NCBI RefSeq assembly: GCF_010550605.1
Contig: NZ_JAAGNI010000388.1
Coordinates: forward strand, 1-49,681
DNA length: 49,681 bases
Reading direction: 5' to 3'
DNA from: Streptomyces sp. SID9727
GTDB taxonomy: Bacteria > Actinomycetota > Actinomycetes > Streptomycetales > Streptomycetaceae
Of this stretch, positions 8,551 to 15,779 are shown piece by piece. The translations under genes were made by a program, and so were the position numbers. Each line of letters begins with the position of its first letter. Position 1 is the first letter of the stretch. Below the pieces are notes generated by a model. The model was given only the letters and a program-made list of their open reading frames with translations. It did not search any database and was not told the DNA's origin.

Positions 8551-9189
8551 TCAGCCGGTCGCGCCGAGGACCACGAGCAGCACCGCGCCGACCACGGCCG
8601 GGGCGATGACCTCGTACGCCCAGCGCACCGAGGCGGCGGGCGCGCCGGGCGCGGGCTTGTCGCCGCCGCGCTCGGACAGCTCGCGCAGGTCCGCGACGCT
8701 CTGGTCGGCGGCCGCGGTGCGGGCCTGGGTGTCGCGGACGTCGGCGGTCGTGGTCGTACGCCGGTACGGGTCGTCCAGCGCCTGCCGGGACTGCTGGCGG
8801 GCGGCCTTCTTGCGCTGCCGCAGCGACACGGGGACGGCCCAGAGCTGGAACTTCGTACCGTCCTGCGTGAAGAGCTCGCTCGAATACCCGGCCCGTACGT
8901 CGGCGACGTCGCTCCACGGCAGCGTGATCGTGCGGAACGGGTTGCGGATGCGGATGCGCCTCTCGTTCGCGGCGACCACCGGGCGCAGCGTGAAGGCGAC
9001 GATCAGGGGCACGGCGGTCAGCATCGCGGCCAGCGCCATCCACGGCACCCGCCCGTCGCCCCGGAGCGCGGCGTCGCCGCCGATCCCGAAGACCAGCACG
9101 AGGAGCAGGACGCCGCCGGCCAGCCCGGCGGGCGACCGGAAGGTCCGGTCGGCGTAGGTGGGCTCGTCGGCAGGCGTGGGGCTCTTCAT
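8551..9189 (-). CDS. PH-domain-like membrane protein
   Basis: 212 aa from ATG at 9189. Two hydrophobic segments lie near the N-terminus (LAGGVLLLVLVFGIGG and MALAAMLTAVPLIVAFTL), followed by RIRIRNPFRTITLPWSDVAD, which is the bacterial PH-like (YdbS/YcdB-type) beta pattern, a charged helical stretch, and a final membrane segment at the C-terminus. This resembles PH-domain membrane proteins that are widespread in Streptomyces and have no assigned function. Monocistronic. It is divergent from deoC, whose operator lies 104 bp away. Confidence 0.65.
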   Translation of the reverse strand: MKSPTPADEPTYADRTFRSPAGLAGGVLLLVLVFGIGGDAALRGDGRVPWMALAAMLTAVPLIVAFTLRPVVAANERRIRIRNPFRTITLPWSDVADVRAGYSSELFTQDGTKFQLWAVPVSLRQRKKAARQQSRQALDDPYRRTTTTADVRDTQARTAAADQSVADLRELSERGGDKPAPGAPAASVRWAYEVIAPAVVGAVLLVVLGATG

Positions 9190-9293
9190 GAGCCCGATTG
9201 TGCCTGACGCGGCGCGGGGGCGCGGTGGCGGCTTCGCCCGCGGGGGCGGCCGGGTGCGGCACCCCTCGATGACCTGGGTCCCTGTACAGGTCG

Positions 9294-9305
9294 CTACGCG
9301 CGTAG
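9294..9305. promoter_or_regulatory. palindromic operator CTACGCGCGTAG in the deoC promoter
   Basis: Perfect 12-bp palindrome placed between a -35-like TGTACA (9283-9288) and a -10-like TATGCT (9307-9312), spacing 18. The predicted transcription start coincides with the GTG at 9319, so the message would be leaderless. A repressor bound here would block RNA polymerase. Confidence 0.75.
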
Positions 9306-9318
9306 ATATGCTCATGTG

Positions 9319-10272
9319 GTGACCATGCCCACCACCCTCCCCGCATTCGCCGACGCGACGGCGTCCGACAGTGCGCTGCGCCGCTTCCTGCACGGGCTGC
9401 CCGGTGTCGACCCGGTCGGCCTCGAAGCGCGCGCCGCGGCCCTCGGAACCAGGTCGATCAAGACGACGGCCAAGGCGTACGCCATCGACCTCGCCATCTC
9501 GATGATCGACCTGACGACGCTCGAAGGCGCGGACACCCCCGGCAAGGTCCGGGCCCTCGCCGCCAAGGCCGTCAACCCCGACCCCACCGACCGGACGACG
9601 CCGCGCACCGCCGCGGTCTGCGTCTACCCCGACATGGCGGCCACCGCGGCCGCCGCCCTGGCCGGATCCGGCGTGAAGGTGGCGTCCGTGGCGACGGCCT
9701 TCCCCGCCGGGCGTGCCGCGCTCGACGTGAAGCTCGCCGACGTCCGGGACGCGGTGGCGGCCGGGGCCGACGAGATCGACATGGTGATCGACCGGGGCGC
9801 GTTCCTGGCCGGCCGCTATCTGAAGGTGTACGAGGAGATCGTCGCCGTGAAGGCGGAGTGCGGCTCCGCCCGGCTCAAGGTGATCTTCGAGACCGGTGAG
9901 CTCTCCACGTACGACAACATCCGGCGGGCCTCCTGGCTCGGGATGCTGGCCGGCGCGGACTTCATCAAGACCTCCACCGGCAAGGTGGCGGTGAACGCCA
10001 CCCCCGCGAACACCCTGCTGATGCTGGAGGCGGTGCGCGACTTCCGCGCGCAGACCGGCGTGCAGGTCGGCGTGAAGCCGGCCGGCGGCATCCGCACCTC
10101 GAAGGACGCGGTCAAGTTCCTCGTGCTGGTCAACGAGACGGCGGGCGAGGACTGGCTGGACAACCACTGGTTCCGCTTCGGCGCCTCCAGCCTGCTGGAC
10201 GACCTGCTGATGCAGCGCCAGAAGCTCAGCACCGGCCGTTACTCCGGCCCCGATTACGTGACGGTGGACTGA
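9319..10272 (+). CDS. deoC: deoxyribose-phosphate aldolase
   Basis: 317 aa from GTG at 9319 (alternatives: GTG 9316, ATG 9325). It cleaves 2-deoxyribose-5-phosphate to acetaldehyde and glyceraldehyde-3-phosphate through a Schiff-base lysine. Class I aldolase motifs are visible: AVCVYPDM, EIDMVIDRGAFLAG, LKVIFETGEL, and GADFIKTSTGK containing the Schiff-base Lys, then GVKPAGGIRT with the second essential Lys. An N-terminal extension of about 90 residues precedes the usual core. The stop is 5 bp before the aldehyde dehydrogenase gene, so deoC and two dehydrogenase-type genes form one operon that can remove the acetaldehyde made here. Confidence 0.95.
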   Translation: MTMPTTLPAFADATASDSALRRFLHGLPGVDPVGLEARAAALGTRSIKTTAKAYAIDLAISMIDLTTLEGADTPGKVRALAAKAVNPDPTDRTTPRTAAVCVYPDMAATAAAALAGSGVKVASVATAFPAGRAALDVKLADVRDAVAAGADEIDMVIDRGAFLAGRYLKVYEEIVAVKAECGSARLKVIFETGELSTYDNIRRASWLGMLAGADFIKTSTGKVAVNATPANTLLMLEAVRDFRAQTGVQVGVKPAGGIRTSKDAVKFLVLVNETAGEDWLDNHWFRFGASSLLDDLLMQRQKLSTGRYSGPDYVTVD

Positions 10273-10277
10273 TACCC

Positions 10278-11717
10278 ATGGCATCCGCATTCGAGTACGC
10301 ACCGGCGCCGGAGTCCCGTTCCGTCGTCGACATCGCCCCCTCGTACGGCCTGTTCATCGACGGTGAGTTCACCGACGCGGCCGACGGCAGGGTCTTCAAG
10401 ACGGTCAGCCCGTCCTCCGAGGAGGTGCTGTCCGAGGTCGCCCGGGCCGGCGCCGACGACGTGGACCGGGCCGTGCAGGCGGCCCGCCGCGCGTTCGCGA
10501 AGTGGTCGGCGCTGCCCGGCTCCGAACGCGCCAAGTACCTGTTCCGGATCGCCCGGATCATCCAGGAGCGCTCCCGCGAGCTGGCCGTCCTGGAGACGCT
10601 GGACAACGGCAAGCCGATCAAGGAGACCCGCGACGCGGACCTCCCGCTGGTCGCCGCGCACTTCTTCTACTACGCGGGCTGGGCCGACAAGCTGGACCAC
10701 GCGGGCTACGGCCCGAACCCTCGCCCGCTGGGCGTGGCCGGCCAGGTCATCCCGTGGAACTTCCCGCTGCTGATGCTCGCGTGGAAGATCGCCCCGGCGC
10801 TCGCCACGGGCAACACGGTGGTCCTGAAGCCCGCCGAGACGACGCCGCTGTCGGCGCTGTTCTTCGCGGACATCTGCCGCCAAGCGGGCCTGCCCAGGGG
10901 TGTCGTCAACATCCTCACGGGGTACGGCGACGCGGGCCAGGCGCTCGTGGAGCACGGGGACGTCGACAAGGTCGCCTTCACCGGTTCGACCGCCGTCGGC
11001 AAGGCCATCGCCCGGAGCGTCGCGGGGACGGACAAGAAGGTCACGCTGGAGCTGGGCGGCAAGGGCGCCAACATCGTCTTCGACGACGCCCCGATCGACC
11101 AGGCCGTCGAGGGCATCGTCACCGGCATCTTCTTCAACCAGGGCCAGGTCTGCTGCGCGGGCTCCCGCCTCCTGGTGCAGGAGTCGGTCCAGGACGAGCT
11201 GCTCGACGCCCTGAAGCGCCGCCTGTCCACGCTGCGCCTTGGCGACCCGCTGGACAAGAACACCGACATCGGCGCGATCAACTCCGCCGAGCAGCTGGCC
11301 CGGATCACCGCGCTCACGGAGACCGGCGAGGCGGAGGGCGCGGAGCGCTGGAGCGCCCCGTGCGAACTCCCCTCGGCGGGTTACTGGTTCGCCCCGACGC
11401 TGTTCACCAACGTCACCCAGGCACACACCATCGCCCGCGACGAGATCTTCGGCCCGGTGCTGTCCGTGCTGTCGTTCCGTACGCCGGACGAGGCCGTCGC
11501 CAAGGCGAACAACAGCCAGTACGGCCTGTCGGCCGGCATCTGGACGGAGAAGGGCTCGCGCATCCTCGCGGTGGCGAACAAGCTCCGGGCGGGCGTCGTC
11601 TGGGCCAACACGTTCAACAAGTTCGACCCGACCTCGCCGTTCGGCGGTTACAAGGAGTCGGGCTTCGGCCGCGAAGGCGGCCGTCACGGCCTGGAGGCGT
11701 ACCTCGATGTCCGATAA
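10278..11717 (+). CDS. aldehyde dehydrogenase family protein, complete
   Basis: 479 aa from ATG at 10278. It is a full-length NAD(P)-dependent aldehyde dehydrogenase: IPWNFPLLM (cofactor-binding Asn), KPAETTP, FTGSTAVGK, catalytic-base Glu258 in LELGGKGAN, nucleophile Cys292 in GQVCCAGSR, and FGPVLSVLSF. Second gene of the deoC operon. The likely role is oxidation of acetaldehyde released by DeoC, giving acetate; the substrate is inferred from context. The downstream ALDH-like gene overlaps its 3' end by 11 bp, indicating coupled translation. Confidence 0.92.
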   Translation: MASAFEYAPAPESRSVVDIAPSYGLFIDGEFTDAADGRVFKTVSPSSEEVLSEVARAGADDVDRAVQAARRAFAKWSALPGSERAKYLFRIARIIQERSRELAVLETLDNGKPIKETRDADLPLVAAHFFYYAGWADKLDHAGYGPNPRPLGVAGQVIPWNFPLLMLAWKIAPALATGNTVVLKPAETTPLSALFFADICRQAGLPRGVVNILTGYGDAGQALVEHGDVDKVAFTGSTAVGKAIARSVAGTDKKVTLELGGKGANIVFDDAPIDQAVEGIVTGIFFNQGQVCCAGSRLLVQESVQDELLDALKRRLSTLRLGDPLDKNTDIGAINSAEQLARITALTETGEAEGAERWSAPCELPSAGYWFAPTLFTNVTQAHTIARDEIFGPVLSVLSFRTPDEAVAKANNSQYGLSAGIWTEKGSRILAVANKLRAGVVWANTFNKFDPTSPFGGYKESGFGREGGRHGLEAYLDVR

Positions 11718-12654
11718 CCGTCTGAGCGTCTTCAAGACCTACAAGCTGTACGTCGGGGGCAAGTTCCCCCGCTCCGAGAGCGGCCGGGTGTACGAGGTGA
11801 CGGACTCGAAGGGCAAGTGGCTGGCGAACGCGCCCCAGTCCTCCCGCAAGGACGCCCGCGACGCGGTCGTGGCCGCCCGCAAGGCGTTCGGCGGCTGGTC
11901 CGGCGCCACCGCGTACAACCGCGGCCAGATCCTCTACCGCGTCGCGGAGATGCTGGAGGGCCGCCGCGAGCAGTTCGTACGCGAGGTGGCCGAGGCGGAG
12001 GGCCTGTCCAAGTCCAAGGCGGCGGCGGTGGTGGACGCGGCGGTGGACCGCTGGGTCTGGTACGCGGGCTGGACGGACAAGATCGCCCAGATCGTGGGCG
12101 GGGCGAATCCGGTCGCGGGCCCGTTCTTCAACCTGTCGACGCCCGAACCGACCGGTGTGGTCACGGTCCTGGCGCCGCAGGAGTCCTCGTTCCTCGGCCT
12201 GGTCTCGGTGATCGCCCCGGTGATCGCGGCCGGCAACACCGTGGTCGTGGTGGCCTCCGCGAAGTCCCCGCTGCCCGCCCTGTCGCTGGGCGAGGTGCTG
12301 GCCACCTCGGACCTGCCGGGCGGTGTGGTCAACATCCTGTCGGGGAGGACCGCGGAGATCGCCGCGCCGCTCGCCGCCCACCAGGACGTGAACGGCATCG
12401 ACCTCACGGGGGCGGACGCGGCGCTCGCGAAGGAGCTGGAGATCGCGGCGGCGGACAACCTGAAGCGCGTCTCCCGCCCACCGGTCTCCCGCCACCACTC
12501 CGAGAAGGAGGCGCAAGGCGCCGCTCATCCACAGGCTGTGGACGGCGACGACTGGACCGCCGACCCGGGCACGCACCGCCTGACGGCGTTCCTGGAGACC
12601 AAGACGGTCTGGCACCCGACGGGTGCGCTGGGCGCCTCGGGCTCCTCGTACTGA
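11707..12654 (+). CDS. degenerate aldehyde dehydrogenase-like protein (likely non-catalytic partner)
   Basis: 315 aa from ATG at 11707, overlapping the preceding aldehyde dehydrogenase by 11 bp. The first 240 residues follow the ALDH Rossmann domain (YKLYVGGKFPRSESGRVYE, VVTVLAPQESSFLGL in place of IPWNFP, LSLGEVLATSDLPGGVVNIL). After LTGADAALAKELE the protein departs from the family: the catalytic Glu motif, the Cys motif and the C-terminal domain are absent, replaced by a short polar tail. It probably cannot catalyse oxidation alone. The tight coupling suggests a structural or regulatory subunit of the upstream enzyme. The reading frame is intact, so this is not a simple pseudogene. Confidence 0.8.
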   Translation: MSDNRLSVFKTYKLYVGGKFPRSESGRVYEVTDSKGKWLANAPQSSRKDARDAVVAARKAFGGWSGATAYNRGQILYRVAEMLEGRREQFVREVAEAEGLSKSKAAAVVDAAVDRWVWYAGWTDKIAQIVGGANPVAGPFFNLSTPEPTGVVTVLAPQESSFLGLVSVIAPVIAAGNTVVVVASAKSPLPALSLGEVLATSDLPGGVVNILSGRTAEIAAPLAAHQDVNGIDLTGADAALAKELEIAAADNLKRVSRPPVSRHHSEKEAQGAAHPQAVDGDDWTADPGTHRLTAFLETKTVWHPTGALGASGSSY

Positions 12655-12665
12655 CCCCACCCGGC

Positions 12666-12708
12666 GACGGCCCGTTCCCCGGAGGCACCTCCGGGGGAAC
12701 GGGCCGTC
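12666..12708. terminator. bidirectional terminator
   Basis: Long hairpin between the convergent deoC operon and secreted-protein gene: 15-bp outer stem (12666-12680 with 12694-12708) plus a 4-bp inner stem around a 4-nt loop, one bulged G. Confidence 0.75.
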
Positions 12709-12725
12709 CCGCCGCCCGCGGAGAC

Positions 12726-13142
12726 TCAGCCGCGCAGGCCCTCCGCGAGCGGGCCCACGACGGGCAGGTCCTTGATGGCGCCGCCGCTCGTCAGCGGGTC
12801 GGTGACCAGCGCGGTGGAGAGCGGCTTGAAGTCGGCGACCTGGGTGCCCACCGCGTTGTCCAGCGGGTCCGTACCGGTGCCGGCCAGCGGGTCGAGCCGC
12901 AGGTGGGTGACGGGCGCGATGCTGTGCTCCAGCGACTGCCCGAGCGCCCCGGTGACCGCTCCGCCGGCCGCCTCGGTGGCCTCCGCGAGGCCGATGTCGG
13001 CCCCGGTCTCCTGGACGACGGGCAGCGGGGCGGCCTGCGCCGCCGCACCCCCCGCGCCGAGCGCGGCGCCGACCGCGGTGACGGTCAGACCTGCGCGCAG
13101 CAGGGTGCGGCGCCGGGACTTGGACAGTGCGTGACGTGCCAT
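12726..13142 (-). CDS. small secreted Ala/Gly-rich protein with Tat-like signal
   Basis: 138 aa from ATG at 13142. The signal peptide has SRRRTLLRAG, close to a Tat motif, then a hydrophobic core and an AQAAP cleavage region near residue 38. The mature part is low in charge with repeated PLAGT/PLTSGG/LPVVGPLAEG stretches and no enzyme motif. It resembles the small exported proteins of Streptomyces sometimes misnamed ATP-binding proteins; I see no nucleotide-binding motif. A related composition is seen in the protein at 18923-19237. Confidence 0.65.
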   Translation of the reverse strand: MARHALSKSRRRTLLRAGLTVTAVGAALGAGGAAAQAAPLPVVQETGADIGLAEATEAAGGAVTGALGQSLEHSIAPVTHLRLDPLAGTGTDPLDNAVGTQVADFKPLSTALVTDPLTSGGAIKDLPVVGPLAEGLRG

Positions 13143-13283
13143 GGATTTCCCACCTGATCGGGACGATCGGACCATCGGCCGGGTAATCGACCGAATGCAC
13201 AGAGTAGTTGAGGTGTGATGCGCGATACCAACAGGACCTCCGGGGGGTCCCTTGATCGGGTCAATGCCGCACACTCGTGTTCT

Positions 13284-13928
13284 GTGAGTTCCCAAGCGCT
13301 TTCGACCCGCGTCGTCCTGTTGACGGGCCCCTCCGGCTCCGGCAAGTCGTCCCTCGCCGCCCGCACCGGCCTCCCGGTCCTGCGGCTCGACGACTTCTAC
13401 AAGGAGACCGGCGACCCCACCCTGCCGCTGGTCGAGGGCAGTACGGACATCGACTGGGACTCCCCGGACTCCTGGGACGCCGACGCGGCCGTCACCGCGA
13501 TCACGGAGCTCTGCCGGACCGGCCGCACCGACGTCCCGGTGTACGACATCTCCACCAGCTCCCGAACCGGGCACGAGGTCCTGCACATCGGGCGCACCCC
13601 GCTCTTCGTGGCCGAGGGCATCTTCGCGGCCGACGTCATCGACCGCTGCCAGTCCCTGGGCCTGCTGGCCGACGCCCTCTGCCTGCGCGGCCGCCCCTCC
13701 ACGACCTTCCGCCGCCGCCTCCTCCGCGACCTGCGCGAGGGCCGCAAGTCGGTGCCGTTCCTGCTGCGGCGCGGGTGGCGTCTGATGCGTACGGAGCGCC
13801 GCATCGTGGCCCGCCACGTCGCGCTGGGCGCGCACGCGTGCGCGAAGCAGGAGGCGCTGGGCCGCCTGGCGGCGGCCGCTGCGGGGCGGTGCAGGACGCC
13901 GGCCCATTCAAGCCCCTCCGGCGATTGA
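13284..13928 (+). CDS. uridine kinase-like P-loop NTPase
   Basis: 214 aa from GTG at 13284. Walker A GPSGSGKSS lies near the N-terminus, followed by LRLDDFYKETGDPTLPL, typical of the uridine kinase/phosphoribulokinase family (DDFY binds the nucleoside), DWDSPDSWD and VPVYDISTSS. It likely phosphorylates uridine or cytidine to the monophosphate, which fits the nucleoside setting, but no CTACGCGCGTAG operator lies upstream. The last nine or so residues (PAHSSPSGD) and the stop codon come from the interspersed repeat at 13911, so the native C-terminus has been replaced or extended. Confidence 0.82.
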   Translation: MSSQALSTRVVLLTGPSGSGKSSLAARTGLPVLRLDDFYKETGDPTLPLVEGSTDIDWDSPDSWDADAAVTAITELCRTGRTDVPVYDISTSSRTGHEVLHIGRTPLFVAEGIFAADVIDRCQSLGLLADALCLRGRPSTTFRRRLLRDLREGRKSVPFLLRRGWRLMRTERRIVARHVALGAHACAKQEALGRLAAAAAGRCRTPAHSSPSGD

Positions 13929-13957
13929 GGAGCGGGGGTCCGGGGGCGGAGCCCCCG
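13911..13957. repeat. Streptomyces short interspersed repeat, copy 2
   Basis: Consensus-like copy: AGCCCCTCCGGCGATTGAGG, then AGCGGGGGTCC, then a hairpin CGGGGGC-GGA-GCCCCCG (13941-13957). It is inverted relative to the copy at 4164-4209. The TGA at 13926-13928 inside it is the stop codon of the uridine kinase-like gene; its hairpin may end transcription. Confidence 0.75.
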
Positions 13958-14009
13958 AAACGCGCTGCGGGGCCGGACAGGACCCCCCGGCCCGTCCGAC
14001 CCCGCAGCT

Positions 14010-14092
14010 CCCCCTTGCCCCCCGAGATACCCCCGTATCCCCGTTGTCCCCCGGGATACCCCCGTATCCCCCGGGCCCCCGTTGTCTCCCCC
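14010..14092 (-). repeat. tandem GATACCCCCGTATC hairpins with nine C-runs (G-rich on the minus strand)
   Basis: Nine runs of four to six C occur within 83 bp. Two copies of GATAC-CCCC-GTATC (14026-14039 and 14055-14068, period 29) form small hairpins; the second extends to 7 bp (GGGATAC/GTATCCC). On the minus strand, downstream of sigQ, this reads as repeated G-runs that could fold as G-quadruplexes. It lies between the convergent uridine kinase and sigQ genes, so a termination or 3'-end stability role is possible. Confidence 0.6.
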
Positions 14093-14145
14093 GTAACAGC
14101 ACCACCGCATCCCCCGACGCGGCGGCTCCCCCGTTCCCCCAGCCT

Positions 14146-14889
14146 TCAGGCCACCAGCTCGCCGAAGGACTCCTCCTCGTCACGGCCGAAGCTCAGGTCC
14201 TCGTCCTCGCGCAGCCGGCGGAGCGACCGCCAGATGCTCGACTTCACCGTGCCGACACTGATGTCGAGGATGGACGCGATCTCGGGGTCCGTGCGGCCCT
14301 CGTAGTACCGCAGCACGAGCATCGTGCGCTGCAGCTCGGGGAGGCGCGCCAGCGCCTGCCAGAGCACGGCGCGCAGCTCCGTACCGCGCATCGCGTCCGT
14401 GTCGCCCGCCGTCTCCGGGAGCTCCTCGGTCGGGTATTCGTTCAGCTTGCGCCTGCGCCAGGCGCTGATGTGCAGATTGGTCATCGTGCGGCGCAGATAA
14501 CCGCCGACAGCGGCCTTGTCGCTGATGCGGTCCCAGGCCCGGTACGTCGAGAAGAGGGCGCTCTGGAGCAGGTCCTCGGCCTCGAACCGGTCACCGGTCA
14601 GGTGGTAGGCGGTGGCGTACAGGGAGGCGCGGCGCTCCCGGACGTAGGCCGTGAACGCCGCTTCGGCGTCCCCGGACCGCTCCGGTGCCTTCCGCTCCCC
14701 CGAGCCCTCCCCGTACGCGCTTCCCCCGTTACCCGCGTCAACCACCGTCATGAATGACGTGTGCTGACGCCCGGCGCCTCGAACGCACCCCCGTCCGTTC
14801 ACTGCGGCGCCGGACTTCTCGGTGCTCCGCCCGACATCGTGGAGACGCGTGACGACTGCGCTTGCGTTGGTGCTGTGAGTTGCGTTCAT
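14146..14889 (-). CDS. sigQ: SigE-family ECF sigma factor SigQ
   Basis: 247 aa from ATG at 14889 (a shorter start at 14751 is possible). Sigma region 2: ASLYATAYHLTGDRFEAEDL and LQSALFSTYRAWDRI. Region 4: LARLPELQRTMLVLRYYEG, then EIASILDISVGTVKSSIWRS. It belongs to the SigE-like ECF group of actinomycetes. The divergent arrangement with afsQ1 is that of S. coelicolor sigQ, known as a target of AfsQ1 that counteracts its stimulation of antibiotic production. The GTCAC-N6-GTCAC box in the shared intergenic region supports this. The 3' region holds the G-rich hairpin element at 14010-14092. Confidence 0.88.
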   Translation of the reverse strand: MNATHSTNASAVVTRLHDVGRSTEKSGAAVNGRGCVRGAGRQHTSFMTVVDAGNGGSAYGEGSGERKAPERSGDAEAAFTAYVRERRASLYATAYHLTGDRFEAEDLLQSALFSTYRAWDRISDKAAVGGYLRRTMTNLHISAWRRRKLNEYPTEELPETAGDTDAMRGTELRAVLWQALARLPELQRTMLVLRYYEGRTDPEIASILDISVGTVKSSIWRSLRRLREDEDLSFGRDEEESFGELVA

Positions 14890-14972
14890 CTCGCGCCCCC
14901 CATCGGTGGAGTCCGTCCGTTCCTTGTGCCAACGAGCTTGCCGGGGCAGTTTCATGGCGCTGTCCGCCGACT

Positions 14973-14988
14973 GTCACAGGGCTGTCAC
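14973..14988. promoter_or_regulatory. AfsQ1 box GTCAC-N6-GTCAC
   Basis: Two GTCAC half-sites separated by six bases in the sigQ-afsQ1 intergenic region. This fits the described AfsQ1 consensus GTnAC-n6-GTnAC, known upstream of sigQ in S. coelicolor. It is a likely site for AfsQ1 activation of sigQ and possibly autoregulation. Confidence 0.75.
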
Positions 14989-15085
14989 AGGGCCCGGCGG
15001 CGGCGCGAATCCGTGCTTCCGGATGCATGAGGGACGTATGGGGCACGCATCAGGGGGGACCAACTGTCGAACTGGGGCGCCCCAT

Positions 15086-15100
15086 GGGTCAGAATGACCC
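15086..15100. promoter_or_regulatory. inverted repeat GGGTCA-GAA-TGACCC just before afsQ1
   Basis: Perfect 6-bp arms around GAA, ending one base before the afsQ1 GTG start. It could be an operator or, if transcribed, a hairpin that limits translation. Role unknown. Confidence 0.35.
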
Positions 15101-15101
15101 A

Positions 15102-15779
15102 GTGCCTTTCCTGTTGCTGATCGAGGACGACGACGCCATCCGCACGGCCCTCGAACTCTCGCTGTCACGCCAGGGCCACCGTGTGGCCACCGCGGCGACG
15201 GGAGAGGACGGCCTCAACCTGCTGCGCGAGCAGCGCCCCGACCTGGTCGTGCTGGATGTGATGCTGCCCGGGATCGACGGCTTCGAGGTGTGCCGGCGCA
15301 TCCGCCGCACCGATCAGCTGCCGATCATCCTGCTGACCGCCCGCAGCGACGACATCGACGTCGTGGTGGGGCTGGAGTCCGGCGCCGACGACTACGTGGT
15401 CAAGCCCGTGCAGGGCCGGGTGCTCGACGCCCGCATCCGCGCGGTGCTGCGCCGCGGCGAACGGGAGTCGACCGACTCCGCGACGTTCGGGAACGTGGTG
15501 ATCGACCGCTCCGCCATGACCGTCACCAAGAACGGCGAGGACCTCCAGCTCACGCCGACCGAGCTGCGCCTCCTGCTCGAACTGAGCCGCCGGCCCGGCC
15601 AGGCCCTGTCCCGCCAGCAGCTCCTGCGCCTCGTCTGGGAGCACGACTACCTGGGCGACTCCCGCCTGGTGGACGCCTGTGTCCAGCGGCTGCGCGCCAA
15701 GGTGGAGGACGTGCCGTCGTCGCCGACCCTGATCCGTACGGTGCGGGGCGTGGGTTACCGGCTGGACTCGCCGCAGTGA
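15102..15779 (+). CDS. afsQ1: AfsQ1 response regulator (OmpR family)
   Basis: 225 aa from GTG at 15102, the exact length of S. coelicolor AfsQ1. The N-terminal receiver has acidic pocket EDD (residues 8-10), phosphoacceptor Asp52 in VVLDVMLPG, Thr in ILLTARS and Lys in YVVKPVQ. The C-terminal OmpR-type winged helix has LTPTELRLLLELSRRPGQ and RLRAKVED through VGYRLDS. It is phosphorylated by AfsQ2 and in S. coelicolor activates pathway regulators of antibiotics, particularly on glutamate medium. Its stop overlaps the afsQ2 start by 4 bp (GTGA). Confidence 0.95.
   Translation: MPFLLLIEDDDAIRTALELSLSRQGHRVATAATGEDGLNLLREQRPDLVVLDVMLPGIDGFEVCRRIRRTDQLPIILLTARSDDIDVVVGLESGADDYVVKPVQGRVLDARIRAVLRRGERESTDSATFGNVVIDRSAMTVTKNGEDLQLTPTELRLLLELSRRPGQALSRQQLLRLVWEHDYLGDSRLVDACVQRLRAKVEDVPSSPTLIRTVRGVGYRLDSPQ

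Noticed and set aside
14026..14068. 6C-type small RNA
   Set aside because: The loops hold only four unpaired C and the flanks do not fit the 6C RNA I remember; treated as an unnamed hairpin repeat.
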